Below the pieces are notes generated by a model. The model was not told where the DNA came from, did no database searches, and saw nothing but the letters and a program-made list of their open reading frames with translations. The translations under genes were made by a program, and so were the position numbers. A stretch of DNA of 64,000 bases from Hydrogenobacter sp. T-8 (GTDB taxonomy: Bacteria > Aquificota > Aquificia > Aquificales > Aquificaceae): the NCBI RefSeq assembly GCF_011006175.1, contig NZ_CP048795.1:1232491-1296490 (forward strand), in the 5' to 3' direction. This document shows, piece after piece, positions 26,951-35,537 of the stretch; the first letter of the stretch is position 1, and every line of letters starts with the position of its first letter.

Positions 26951-27608
26951 GCTTTTCTATGGCATTAGCCTTTATTTGAGAAACCCTTGCCATAGATACG
27001 CCTAAAAGCCCTGCCACCTCTTTTAGTGGTAACTCCTCGTAATAGAGAAGCTGTAAGACCAACTTTTCTCTGTAGTCAAGAGTCTCTATAGCCTTAAGCA
27101 GTTTTTCTCTGAGGTCTTTTCTAATTACTGCCTCTTCTGGTCCTTCTTCTGTGCTTTCAAAAAGCTCCTCGTAGCTCCTACCCTCTTGAAAAAGTTCATC
27201 CAGGCTCATAAGATAAGAAAAGCTTATTGCCTGAAGGTCTTCTCTAAGCCTTTCTGGGCTCTCACCAAGATATTCCGCCAGCTCCTCATCGCTTACTTCA
27301 CCGCCCTTTTCCATACTGAGCTTATCAATAGCTTGCCTTATCATCTTTTCTTTAGACCTAAGGCTCCTGCTTACAAAATCAAGACTTCTCAAGTAGTCGT
27401 ATATAGCTCCCTTTATACGGAGCCTGAGGTAAGCGGTAGGGTTTTTGCTTTTGTCTAACTTTGGCAGAGACTCCACAAGAGCCAGAACTCCATATCCTAT
27501 TAAGTCTCTTACATCCACAGAGGCAGGTAGGTGTCTGTGTATGCGGTAGGCTATCTGCTGAACTAAGGGCAGGTAAGAAAGCACAAGCTCTTTCTCTTCT
27601 GCGGTCAT
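26922..27608 (-). CDS. fliA: RNA polymerase sigma factor FliA (sigma-28)
   Basis: A 228-residue sigma-70-family factor of group 3. Region 2 (YLPLVQQIAYRIHRHLP, then DLIGYGVLALVESL), region 3 and the C-terminal region 4 helix-turn-helix (LKEVAGLLGVSMARVSQIKANAIEKL) are all present. FliA directs late flagellar and chemotaxis promoters. On the minus strand a TAAAAT at 27615-27620 sits six bases before ATG 27608 and there is no Shine-Dalgarno, suggesting a leaderless message. No flagellar genes are adjacent. Confidence 0.93.
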   Translation of the reverse strand: MTAEEKELVLSYLPLVQQIAYRIHRHLPASVDVRDLIGYGVLALVESLPKLDKSKNPTAYLRLRIKGAIYDYLRSLDFVSRSLRSKEKMIRQAIDKLSMEKGGEVSDEELAEYLGESPERLREDLQAISFSYLMSLDELFQEGRSYEELFESTEEGPEEAVIRKDLREKLLKAIETLDYREKLVLQLLYYEELPLKEVAGLLGVSMARVSQIKANAIEKLKRFLASVE

Positions 27609-27653
27609 GGAAATATTTTAGCGGTTATGAGCTCTATCAGTGCATGGTAAGAA

Positions 27654-27675
27654 TTTAAGTATACATTTACTTAAA
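27654..27675. promoter_or_regulatory. 22-bp palindrome upstream of the hemerythrin gene (putative operator)
   Basis: TTTAAGTA-N6-TACTTAAA is a perfect 8-bp inverted repeat with a 6-bp spacer. It ends five bases before the AGGAGG at 27681-27686 that serves ATG 27696. The symmetry and half-site spacing fit a dimeric helix-turn-helix regulator such as a Crp/Fnr relative, although the half-site is not a canonical FNR or CRP sequence. Confidence 0.5.
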
Positions 27676-27695
27676 AACTTAGGAGGTATTTAGGC

Positions 27696-28088
27696 ATGCT
27701 TGAACTTAAAGATCTTCCAAAGGTTGCCAACGAGCTTTTTAACGCCCTGCACGAGGATGAACTACAGCTGATAAGGGAGCTATACATCTCCTGTGAGAAG
27801 GACAATCTTGAAGAGGTGGACAGGTTAATGGATATGCTCCTCTACGATGTGGAAGACCATTTCTCAACGGAAGAGGAACTTATGAGGGAGGCGGAGTTCT
27901 TTGCCTATCCTATGCACAAAGCTGAGCATGACAGCATGAGGAAAGAAATAAAAGAGCTTTACAGTAGCTGGAAGTCTGGAAGAAATACAAAAGATATCAT
28001 GCACTTTCTAAAAGAGAGGCTCATACCATGGCTCCTGCTCCACATATCGCGTTGGGATTCAGTTACCGCTATGCATATAGGAGACTAA
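27696..28088 (+). CDS. Bacteriohemerythrin-type oxygen-binding protein
   Basis: A 130-residue four-helix protein with all seven diiron ligands of hemerythrin: His19, His55 and Glu59 (HxxxE), His74 and His78 (HxxxH), His116 and Asp121 (HxxxxD). Such proteins bind O2 or NO reversibly in the cytoplasm and act in oxygen delivery or sensing in microaerophiles. AGGAGG at 27681-27686 precedes ATG 27696. A 22-bp palindrome upstream suggests regulated expression. The last 30 bp overlap the 3' end of the CPBP gene on the other strand. Confidence 0.92.
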   Translation: MLELKDLPKVANELFNALHEDELQLIRELYISCEKDNLEEVDRLMDMLLYDVEDHFSTEEELMREAEFFAYPMHKAEHDSMRKEIKELYSSWKSGRNTKDIMHFLKERLIPWLLLHISRWDSVTAMHIGD

Positions 28089-28430
28089 GAAGCCCAGCCA
28101 TAGTATGTTGCTTGCAAGGTGCAAAAGGCTTACAAAAACCAAAGAGCCAGTCCTTTGGTATGCGTAGCCGTAAAGCAAAGAGGGCAAAAAGGTAAGCACA
28201 GACCAAAGGTCTGTGTAGAGTATCACATGAGGCACCGTAAAGAGAACTGAGACGTTTAGGTTTGACAGCCTCTGCATAAGGTATGCCCTAAAGAACAACT
28301 CTTCTGCAAAAGCCTGAAGGCTAAGGCTCATAAAGTTTTGAGGATGTAAAACATAAAGCAAAGGTAGTGCCAAAAGGCTTAAGTTCCATGGACTTTTTAC
28401 TCCAAACCTCTCTGAAGGTAGAAAGACCAA
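28059..28430 (-). CDS. Short CPBP (CAAX-like) intramembrane protease
   Basis: A 123-residue membrane protein containing all CPBP motifs: EE-x3-R at 43-48, F-x3-H at 64-68 and H-x3-N at 104-108, with membrane segments between. CPBP proteins usually exceed 200 residues with several upstream helices; here only one hydrophobic segment precedes the core, and an in-frame stop lies three codons upstream of the TTG start at 28430. It may be a genuine minimal form or an N-terminally truncated gene. Convergent with hemerythrin. Confidence 0.7.
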   Translation of the reverse strand: MVFLPSERFGVKSPWNLSLLALPLLYVLHPQNFMSLSLQAFAEELFFRAYLMQRLSNLNVSVLFTVPHVILYTDLWSVLTFLPSLLYGYAYQRTGSLVFVSLLHLASNILWLGFLVSYMHSGN

Positions 28431-28543
28431 TAGTTTTCAACCCCTCAGACCCATTAAAATCTAAAATAAACGGTCAGCTCTCTGGTGGTGGCATGAGCTT
28501 TAGCCTATCTGGCACCTTAGAGAGACTACAGCTTAGGAGGTAG
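28388..28543 (+). CDS. Possible 51-residue ORF upstream of a second small ORF
   Basis: ATG 28388 opens 51 codons ending at TAG 28541. The product has a beta-like segment (LKVERPIVFNPSDPL, then INGQLSGGGMSFSLSGTLE) ending in basic residues. The next ORF starts five bases after its stop, with its AGGAGG inside the last codons here, a typical coupled arrangement. No good ribosome site precedes the ATG, and its first 43 bp overlap the CPBP gene on the opposite strand. It could instead be the 3' remnant of a longer gene. Confidence 0.4.
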   Translation: MDFLLQTSLKVERPIVFNPSDPLKSKINGQLSGGGMSFSLSGTLERLQLRR

Positions 28544-28547
28544 AGGC

Positions 28548-28724
28548 ATGGAAGTAAAGCTACTTGTAAACGGAAAAGAGGTAAGACTAAAGGACTTTCC
28601 TCAAAGGGTGCTTTATAATCTCATTGAGGGTTATGTGAAAAGCCTAAACCTCCAAGAAGAGCCGAGGCAAGTAGAGGTTCATGTTAGGCTCAAAGAGGAC
28701 CATAGTAGAGACACTAACCTTTGA
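28548..28724 (+). CDS. Small protein of 58 residues preceding the pseudouridine synthase
   Basis: ATG 28548 follows an AGGAGG at 28535-28540 with good spacing and opens 58 codons to TGA 28724. The product starts MEVKLLVNGKEVRL, has a mixed helix region (VLYNLIEGYVKSLN) and is acidic-basic balanced, like a compact soluble domain. It overlaps the pseudouridine synthase gene by 44 bp in another frame, implying coupling. No family recognised. Confidence 0.65.
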   Translation: MEVKLLVNGKEVRLKDFPQRVLYNLIEGYVKSLNLQEEPRQVEVHVRLKEDHSRDTNL

Positions 28725-29661
28725 GGTAGCAGAGGAACAAGAGGGTCTTAGGCTTGACCAGTTTCTCTCTCAGGCTTACCCCGACTTTTCAAGGAGCTAC
28801 CACCAAAGGCTCATAGAAGAGGGCTATGTGCTTGTGGATGGTCTTGAGATAAGAAAGCCTTCAAAGAGGCTAAAAAGGGCAAGCCAAATAACCCTGCTTA
28901 TTCCAGAGCCAGAGCCTCTTGAGGTGCTCCCAGAAAACATCCCCATTGACATAGTCTACGAAGACCAGCATATTCTCGTGCTTATAAAACCCTGCGGTCT
29001 TGTGGTGCACCCATCCCCGGGATACACCTCTGGAACGCTTGTGAACGCACTTCTTTATCATGTTAAAAGCCTCTCCTCCATAGGTGGTGTGGAAAGACCG
29101 GGCATAGTCCACCGGCTTGACAAGAACACCATGGGACTTATGGTGGTGGCAAAGACCGACATGGCACACAGAAGTCTCGCAGAGCAGTTTAAAGAAAGAA
29201 AAGTGGAAAAACTATACAAAGCCTTAGTAAAGGGCATTCCAAACTGGAGCTACAAGCTCATAGAAGCACCCATAGGAAGACACACAGAAGACAGAAAGAA
29301 GTTCACCATAAGAGAAGAGGGCAAGCCAGCCAAGAGCGAAGTCTGGCTTTTAAGAACCTTTCCCCGTCAAAGCATAAGCCTGCTTAAGGTAAAAATACAC
29401 ACAGGCAGGACACACCAAATAAGAGTGCACCTGTCTCATCTTGGCTTTCCCATCTTGGGAGACACCACCTATGGCTTTAAGAGAAGCTCCGTAGACAAAA
29501 GGCTACTTCAGACCCTTGGCGGTTGCCACATGCTCCTTAGCTATCATCTCTCCTTTGAGCATCCCCAAACAGGGCAAAAGCTCACCTTTGAAATACAAGA
29601 GCCAGAACCCTTCAAAAGCACCTTAGCCCTCATAGAAAAGCTTGAAGAAGAGCTCTCTTAG
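28681..29661 (+). CDS. rluD: RluA/RluD-family ribosomal RNA pseudouridine synthase
   Basis: A 326-residue protein with an N-terminal S4 RNA-binding domain (residues ~18-75, LDQFLSQAYPDFSRSY) and the catalytic domain with HRLDKNTMGL, whose Asp is the nucleophile, plus the later TGRTHQIRVH motif. S4 plus this layout is closest to RluD, which modifies helix 69 of 23S rRNA, although RluC is possible. ATG 28681 lies within the preceding 58-residue ORF; a GAGG is 6 bases upstream. Confidence 0.9.
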   Translation: MLGSKRTIVETLTFEVAEEQEGLRLDQFLSQAYPDFSRSYHQRLIEEGYVLVDGLEIRKPSKRLKRASQITLLIPEPEPLEVLPENIPIDIVYEDQHILVLIKPCGLVVHPSPGYTSGTLVNALLYHVKSLSSIGGVERPGIVHRLDKNTMGLMVVAKTDMAHRSLAEQFKERKVEKLYKALVKGIPNWSYKLIEAPIGRHTEDRKKFTIREEGKPAKSEVWLLRTFPRQSISLLKVKIHTGRTHQIRVHLSHLGFPILGDTTYGFKRSSVDKRLLQTLGGCHMLLSYHLSFEHPQTGQKLTFEIQEPEPFKSTLALIEKLEEELS

Positions 29662-30723
29662 TCTTTGCACCGCACCCTCTCCACCAAGAACCTGCCTTAG
29701 CCTCTTAAACTCAAGCCTTTGGCTTTCCTTCCAATCCTCCTTCAGCTCCGAAAAAAACCTACACAAAGCCTCTGGACTTTTTTGAACCATCTCGGGCACC
29801 ACATCCCTCTGGAGTATAAGGTTTGTGAGGGCTATGTTTTTTACCTTAACAAGAAGCCTTCCGAGAAGATAGGTTATGGGACTTACCCTATAAAAGACCA
29901 CATGAGGAGAGTCCAAAAGGCTTGCCTCAAGCTCCGCAGTGCCACTGGCAAGAAGCGTAAAATCCGCATAAGCCATAGTGTTGTAAGAAGCCCTATCCAA
30001 GTCCTTGTTGGTTATGACCCTTATTGGAAAACCTGCAAACTCCCTCTCTAAGAAATCCCTAAAAGCCTCAAAGGTAGGAACAACCATAGGCTTTTCCACC
30101 CTCAGACATCTTAGCACCTCCTTCAGATAAGGCACATGCCTTTTTATCTCACTCCAACGACTTCCCGGAAGCAAAGCCACATAGTCCTCAAAGCCAAGAA
30201 AACTCTTCATAGCCTCCCTGCTTAGGCTTGGCTTTGCCAAATCCACAAGAGGATGCCCCACAAAATGCACCCTAAAGCCATCCCTTGCGTATTTTCTGTA
30301 AAAGTCCACCTCAAAGGGAAGTATCACAACAAGATGGTCTACAAGCTCCGATATTAGCCTTGCCCTGCCCTCCTTCCAAGCCCAAACCTGTGGAGAGATA
30401 AAGTAGATAATTTTTCTCACCTTCCCCTTAGCCCTCTTGAGAAGTGGCAAATTAAAGGCAGGAGCATCACACAAAAGGAGCACATCCACCTCAGGAAGAA
30501 GAGCCTCTATCTGTCTCCAAAGCCTGTAGACCTTTGGAATTTTTGGAAGAGCCTCCACAATACCCACTACAGAAAGCTCCTCTATGCGTGCCACACTTTT
30601 AAAGCCCAAAGACTCTAACCTCTCATCGGTTATGCCAATAAACTCCACACCCCCAAAGTCCTTGAAAATCTCATAAACATAGTTGCTTGCAGACCTCTCC
30701 CCCAGAGAAACAAAGACCCTCAT
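29623..30723 (-). CDS. lpxB: Lipid-A-disaccharide synthase
   Basis: A 366-residue GT19 glycosyltransferase joining UDP-2,3-diacyl-glucosamine and lipid X in lipid A synthesis at the inner membrane. Seen motifs: SLGERSASNYVYEI near the start, the CDAPAFNLPLL and YFISPQVWAWKEGR block around 84-117, and VALLPGSRWSEI near 184. It proves an LPS-bearing outer membrane. The 3' end overlaps the pseudouridine synthase on the other strand by 39 bp, and the 5' end overlaps the 138-residue gene by 4 bp. Confidence 0.95.
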   Translation of the reverse strand: MRVFVSLGERSASNYVYEIFKDFGGVEFIGITDERLESLGFKSVARIEELSVVGIVEALPKIPKVYRLWRQIEALLPEVDVLLLCDAPAFNLPLLKRAKGKVRKIIYFISPQVWAWKEGRARLISELVDHLVVILPFEVDFYRKYARDGFRVHFVGHPLVDLAKPSLSREAMKSFLGFEDYVALLPGSRWSEIKRHVPYLKEVLRCLRVEKPMVVPTFEAFRDFLEREFAGFPIRVITNKDLDRASYNTMAYADFTLLASGTAELEASLLDSPHVVFYRVSPITYLLGRLLVKVKNIALTNLILQRDVVPEMVQKSPEALCRFFSELKEDWKESQRLEFKRLRQVLGGEGAVQRLRELFFKLFYEG

Positions 30724-31136
30724 TCAACCTTTGCAAAAGCTCCAAAGAGCCCTTCACCCTTCCTCTCTATCCTAACCCTCACACCCTCCAACCTCACAAA
30801 AAAGGCATAGGAAACCTCCACCCTACCAGAGCTCCTCACACTTACATACCTCTCCGCCCAGCAGTCCTCCAAGGCATTCCTAAAGGTCGCCTTCAAATAA
30901 GCCCCATCATGATGCTCCATAATCTCTGTGTAGACCACCTCCATGTAGTTATTCTCCTCCACCGCAGACCTCCACAAGCCCTCAAGCCCATCCTCAGAAA
31001 CCTCAAAGGACACACCAAACTCCAAATCCTCTGGGTCCATGCCCTCAAGATACTCCTCTACCTTTGTCCTCAACACACCACAAAGCTCCCTTACCTTATC
31101 AAGCGAGGTCTGTCTGTAGGTTTCGTCTATAGGCAT
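30720..31136 (-). CDS. Conserved-looking protein of unknown function, coupled to lpxB
   Basis: A 138-residue soluble protein with no signal peptide. The N-terminal half is acidic and helical (VRELCGVLRTKVEEYLEGMD), the second half beta-rich (YVSVRSSGRVEVSYAFFVRLEGVRVRIERK). It overlaps lpxB as ATGA, so the two are translated together. TATCAT on the minus strand at 31143-31148 is six bases before ATG 31136. I recognise no family; a role tied to LpxB or membrane surface is only inferred from position. Confidence 0.7.
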   Translation of the reverse strand: MPIDETYRQTSLDKVRELCGVLRTKVEEYLEGMDPEDLEFGVSFEVSEDGLEGLWRSAVEENNYMEVVYTEIMEHHDGAYLKATFRNALEDCWAERYVSVRSSGRVEVSYAFFVRLEGVRVRIERKGEGLFGAFAKVE

Positions 31137-31200
31137 AGAATTATGATAACATTAAAAAGCATATAGTGTCGTAGTAAAATCGTATTACAGGTAAAAGCTT

Positions 31201-32514
31201 ATGCAAGAGGCTAAATATTCTATCAATTATGTAGTTAGGCTACTTTTCAAAACATCTTCTATTAATGTTGCTTCTAGGATATTTGGATATTTAAGAACAT
31301 TTTCTATAGCAATTTTGTTAGGATTTTCCTTGGATACGGATGCAGTCTTCCTTGCCCTTTCCATAATAGGATTATTTATTTTATTCTCTGAGTCTTTTGA
31401 TACCGTTGGAGTTTCAAAGCTAGTAAGGTTATTTGAACAAGATAAAGAAAAATTTAAGATATTTGTTACAAATCTTTTTACACTTATTATACTTCTGTCT
31501 ATCATAAACGTGTTTTTTGTAATTATATTGGTTTCTATATTACCATATGTAAGATTCATACCAAAGGAAATATCTATGTATGAGCCATTCAAACTTTCAA
31601 TGTTTATTTTCTCTTTATACTCTGCTTTAAATTTCATATTTACTTTTTTTGGAAGTCTTACAAGAATAAGAAAACATTTTGTCTTATATTTCTTTGCAGA
31701 GTTTGTTTTTTATTTTTTCAATTTTGTTCTGACAACATTAGGATTAATGTATATTAAAAGCTATGTGATAATTCCAATATCTTTCCTAATCTCCTTATTC
31801 CTTGCAACTTTAATACTTATGCTTAAGAATCTATCTTATTTGGATTTTTCTGGTCTTAGTCTAAATTATATCAAAAAAGAGCTTAAATATATATTAAATG
31901 ACTTCATAAGTGTATCATCCGCTTATGGAGCTTTCTATCTTTATACACTTGTAGATAAGTTTTTTGCAATCCACGTCGGAGAAAAAGCCCTATCTGCTCT
32001 TAATTATGGCTTTCTATTAGCAACTTCTGTGTGGAATATTTTAAGATTTGAAAGGATAGCTATTATAAACTTGGCAGAAAATTTGCAAAACTACAAAGCT
32101 TTTACGATTTTACTAAAAAACTATATTAAAATGCTAATTTTAATTTCTATCCCCTTTTCAATTATATTCTATGCATTACCTTATTACATAGTTAAGTTGC
32201 TATTTGGGTATGGAGCCTTTAGTTTAGAAGATATTTTATTGACATCAGAAGCGTTAAAGTATTATTCTTTTTCACTACCATTTACCATACTTTGGCCATT
32301 GGTTTTTAGAGCTATGATAGTTTCTAATCTTAGGCGTGCTGTTTTCGTTTTATCTATTTTTACTATACTCTTAAATATAATTACAAATTACATTTTTGTA
32401 TTTATGCTTAGCTTAGGTATAAAGGGTATATGCATTGCTACCTTTATATCCTATGTGGTTTTAGTTGGAGGAGGGCTTTCTGTTATAATAGTAAATGGGA
32501 GAAAGGAAAAATGA
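31201..32514 (+). CDS. Polysaccharide flippase, MurJ/MviN-like (MOP superfamily)
   Basis: A 437-residue protein with about 12 hydrophobic segments and the MurJ-like N-terminus (VASRIFGYLRTFSIAILLG, TDAVFLAL). It is shorter than MurJ (~510). In this setting it probably flips undecaprenyl-linked oligosaccharide (Wzx role) rather than lipid II. It opens an AT-rich block: the line 31681-31740 has 14 G/C in 60 bases, against about 28 in 60 inside lpxB. The stop overlaps the next gene as ATGA. Confidence 0.82.
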   Translation: MQEAKYSINYVVRLLFKTSSINVASRIFGYLRTFSIAILLGFSLDTDAVFLALSIIGLFILFSESFDTVGVSKLVRLFEQDKEKFKIFVTNLFTLIILLSIINVFFVIILVSILPYVRFIPKEISMYEPFKLSMFIFSLYSALNFIFTFFGSLTRIRKHFVLYFFAEFVFYFFNFVLTTLGLMYIKSYVIIPISFLISLFLATLILMLKNLSYLDFSGLSLNYIKKELKYILNDFISVSSAYGAFYLYTLVDKFFAIHVGEKALSALNYGFLLATSVWNILRFERIAIINLAENLQNYKAFTILLKNYIKMLILISIPFSIIFYALPYYIVKLLFGYGAFSLEDILLTSEALKYYSFSLPFTILWPLVFRAMIVSNLRRAVFVLSIFTILLNIITNYIFVFMLSLGIKGICIATFISYVVLVGGGLSVIIVNGRKEK

Positions 32515-33770
32515 TTTTTCTCTTCCTATTTCTACTTAGTTGCATCATATTTTGGTGGATGCCTTATTTCATAAATATTCACGTGGGTATAGATAGAGAA
32601 ATAAGTCAGTATACTTTTCTCGTATCTTTATTCAATTTTCTATTCTTTTCAATAGGTTATATAACTTTATACTTTTCTCTGAAGAATATCCGTTTTAGAC
32701 CGTTGTTTTTTAGAGATTACAGTCTAAGAAAACTTTCTGAGTTTGCTGAAAATCTTTTGGTTCTTATAACACCTATATGTTTAATTTTTGCAATAACCTT
32801 TTTTTTCATGAGATTAGGTTATAAATACGGCGAAGGTCCTTATATGCCATTTATATTTCAGGTGTTCTTTTACTTACAAATATTTCTATACTTTGTATAT
32901 GCAACTACAATAGGCACTAATAACTATAAACAAAGAAAGTTTATATTGTTAACTATATTTTTTATTTTAACTCGTTTCATAGTATCTTTACAATGGGGCA
33001 GGCTCTTTTTAGCTTATTCTATAGTTCCACTTTTTATACTACTACTTGCAAGAGGAATAATAAGACTCACTTTCAAAAATATAGTTGTTGCACTTGGTTT
33101 GTTTTTCGTTTTATTGTTTGCTATACCATTTTTTAGAGGGGATTTTTCTAAAATTCAGGGGGACAGTATATTTGTTGAAATCGGTTATTTGCTAGCTTTT
33201 GGTGGTCCAATTAGTCTTTTTGATGAATATAAGGATTTTTCTTATGAAGAAATTGCTAAAGCTGTAGGTATAGATGATAGATGTAATCCTTTGCTTATTT
33301 CTCTTACTGCTTGGCTAATTCCATATAAATATCTTGGTATTTGCACTCTTGATATATGGCAAGCAGAGGGTCGTCCTGCTACGCTTGATAGAATTTTTGC
33401 TATGTTAGAATTGGGTCCAAAAACTGCTTACGAAACGCTTTATGGTCCGGGTTCTGTATATTTCATAGAGCTTTACTTTGCCTTTGGTGAAAATCTTTTC
33501 ATAGTTTATTTAATGTCTGCTTTGTTAGGAGGACTTTCTGCGTTTGCTTATACAAGGCTGAGATATAAGACTTTATTTGGAGTTGCATACTTAGAGATTT
33601 TACTTAAAGTATTGTTTGCGACAAGGTCTAATTTTGGACAGATATTTGAGAAAGCTATTCCTTTTGCTTTTGGTGTTATAATTATACTATTACTGATAAG
33701 TACTGATAAGCTTAATAAATTTCTTAAGGAGGTTGGTCATTGTCCAGCGAAATCCGCAAAGTGCTTATAA
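32511..33770 (+). CDS. O-antigen/oligosaccharide polymerase-like membrane protein (Wzy-type)
   Basis: A 419-residue protein with about 11 membrane helices and one large extracytoplasmic loop, the Wzy pattern. The C-terminal segment GPGSVYFIELYFAFGENLFIVYLM resembles oligosaccharide repeat-unit polymerases. ATG 32511 overlaps the previous stop; an upstream in-frame start at 32430 would lie within the flippase gene. Position between flippase and glycosyltransferases supports the call; Wzy proteins are too divergent for certainty. Confidence 0.72.
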   Translation: MIFLFLFLLSCIIFWWMPYFINIHVGIDREISQYTFLVSLFNFLFFSIGYITLYFSLKNIRFRPLFFRDYSLRKLSEFAENLLVLITPICLIFAITFFFMRLGYKYGEGPYMPFIFQVFFYLQIFLYFVYATTIGTNNYKQRKFILLTIFFILTRFIVSLQWGRLFLAYSIVPLFILLLARGIIRLTFKNIVVALGLFFVLLFAIPFFRGDFSKIQGDSIFVEIGYLLAFGGPISLFDEYKDFSYEEIAKAVGIDDRCNPLLISLTAWLIPYKYLGICTLDIWQAEGRPATLDRIFAMLELGPKTAYETLYGPGSVYFIELYFAFGENLFIVYLMSALLGGLSAFAYTRLRYKTLFGVAYLEILLKVLFATRSNFGQIFEKAIPFAFGVIIILLLISTDKLNKFLKEVGHCPAKSAKCL

Positions 33771-34717
33771 CAACCAGTTCTAATGTTGGAGGAGTAAGGT
33801 TTGTTATGGAATCTTTATATTATGGTTTTAGTAAACTAGGCATAGAAAGTGAACTTGTAAACTTAAACAATTTAATTGCTAATGGTAAAAGATTAAAAGA
33901 ATTGAGGGATACAAATATTTTAAAAATATTGAACCTTCATGCATTGTTTATTTCCCCTTTATGTAAGAACTGTATAAGTGTAGCACATGGCTTTCCAAGA
34001 AAGGATACATATAAACTTCATAGATATTTAGGTATATTATCTGCTTATATGTTGGCATCTAAGTTTTCAAAGTTTATAGCGATTTCAGAATTCACAAAAA
34101 TGATTGTAGAGAGTATAATGGGCATAAAGATGTATGGAGTAATACATAGTCCCATACCACACGATTTTGCAGATTTGATATATTCTGGATATGATAGGCA
34201 AGACAAAAAGAAATACATAACTTACGTAGGAAGATTTCATCCTGACAAAAAAATAGATATATTTATAAATCCTCTTAAAGAGCTACTTAAACAATATACA
34301 GATTATAAGGTGTTAATAGTAGGTTATGGTCCATTGAAGGAAAAAATACAGAATTTGATTGGTGAAGACGATAGATTTATGATTATAGATAAACCAAGCA
34401 GAAACAAAATAAAAGATATACTTCTTAAAAGTAAAGTATTCTTCTCTGGAAATCCTTTTGAAAATTTTGGAATTACGTATCTCGAAGCTTTAGCTTGTGG
34501 TTGTAATTTGGTAATGCCTAATTTTGGCGGTGGAATAGAAATAGCACCAGAATATATAGGTAAAAGGATATTCACATACTATTTACCTGTTACTGATGAA
34601 AGGATATATGAAGCCTTAAAGAAAGCCTTAGTTTCTGAAAATATTCAAATAGACCTAAGTGAATATTTACCAGAAAGAGTAGCTATGAAGTATCTGGAGG
34701 TGGCAAAAAATGGATAA
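33740..34717 (+). CDS. Glycosyltransferase family 4 protein
   Basis: A 325-residue GT-B enzyme. Motifs: N-terminal TTSSNVGGVRFVMESL, central YVGRFHPDKKIDIF (donor domain), and the retaining GT4 signature NPFENFGITYLEALACG near 238-254. Start is TTG 33740 with AAGGAGG at 33727-33733. It overlaps the polymerase by 31 bp. Probably adds a sugar to the undecaprenyl-linked repeat unit; donor and acceptor cannot be told. Confidence 0.85.
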   Translation: MSSEIRKVLITTSSNVGGVRFVMESLYYGFSKLGIESELVNLNNLIANGKRLKELRDTNILKILNLHALFISPLCKNCISVAHGFPRKDTYKLHRYLGILSAYMLASKFSKFIAISEFTKMIVESIMGIKMYGVIHSPIPHDFADLIYSGYDRQDKKKYITYVGRFHPDKKIDIFINPLKELLKQYTDYKVLIVGYGPLKEKIQNLIGEDDRFMIIDKPSRNKIKDILLKSKVFFSGNPFENFGITYLEALACGCNLVMPNFGGGIEIAPEYIGKRIFTYYLPVTDERIYEALKKALVSENIQIDLSEYLPERVAMKYLEVAKNG

Positions 34718-35537
34718 GAAGCCTAAAGTAAGCGTAGTAATGGCTTGTTATAGGGAACCTTTGGAGTATGTAAAAACAGCTGTAGACTCAATCCTAAATC
34801 AAACTTATAAAGATTTTGAGTTTCTTGTTATATTGAACGATGCAAATAATAGAGAATTGTACGATTTTTTACAAGATTTATCCAAAAGAGACAATAGAGT
34901 TAAGCTGTTTATATCAAATTTTAATCTTGGAATAGCTTCCAGATTTATATACGCGGACCTTTATGCAAAAGGAGATTATATAGCTATAATGGATGCAGAT
35001 GATATTGCATTTCCTGACAGAATTGAAAAACAGGTTGAAATACTTGAAAAAAATATTGCAGATGTGGTAAGTGGTTGGATAGAAGAGTTTGATGATGAGA
35101 ATAAAGATAATGTAGTAATAGGTATTAGGAAAGTTCCAGAAAAACATGAGGACATTTTAAAATTTGCAAAAAGAAGAAATCCAATTAATGATCCAACTAC
35201 TATGTTTAAAAGGCAGTGCCTCTATGCTTTAAAAGGGATGAGTATATTAAACCATTTCGGTCTAGAATATATGATTTGGGTAAAATTGATGAAGGAAGGA
35301 TGTAGATTTTATAATATTCAAGAACCAATATTAAGGTTTAGATTTAATCGTAGAACATACATGAGACGGAGAGGATTAGGTATATTTTGCGAAGAGCTAA
35401 AGGTGTTAAAATTTATGAAAGATATAAATTTCTTAAACAAGGAAGAGTATTATTTTAATCTTTTTGCAAGATTTACTGCAAGAGTTTTACTCTCACCTTT
35501 TATACCCTATATATATGCTATTCTAAGGAGGCGTTAA
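34710..35537 (+). CDS. Glycosyltransferase family 2 protein
   Basis: A 275-residue GT-A enzyme. It starts with the nucleotide-binding VSVVMACYREPLEYVKTAVDSILNQ, has the metal-binding DADD near 95-98 and an acceptor loop around NPINDPTTMFKR. GT2 enzymes are inverting and use UDP- or dTDP-sugars. It overlaps the GT4 gene by 8 bp and is followed directly by the Wzz gene. It probably assembles part of the surface polysaccharide. Confidence 0.88.
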   Translation: MDKKPKVSVVMACYREPLEYVKTAVDSILNQTYKDFEFLVILNDANNRELYDFLQDLSKRDNRVKLFISNFNLGIASRFIYADLYAKGDYIAIMDADDIAFPDRIEKQVEILEKNIADVVSGWIEEFDDENKDNVVIGIRKVPEKHEDILKFAKRRNPINDPTTMFKRQCLYALKGMSILNHFGLEYMIWVKLMKEGCRFYNIQEPILRFRFNRRTYMRRRGLGIFCEELKVLKFMKDINFLNKEEYYFNLFARFTARVLLSPFIPYIYAILRRR

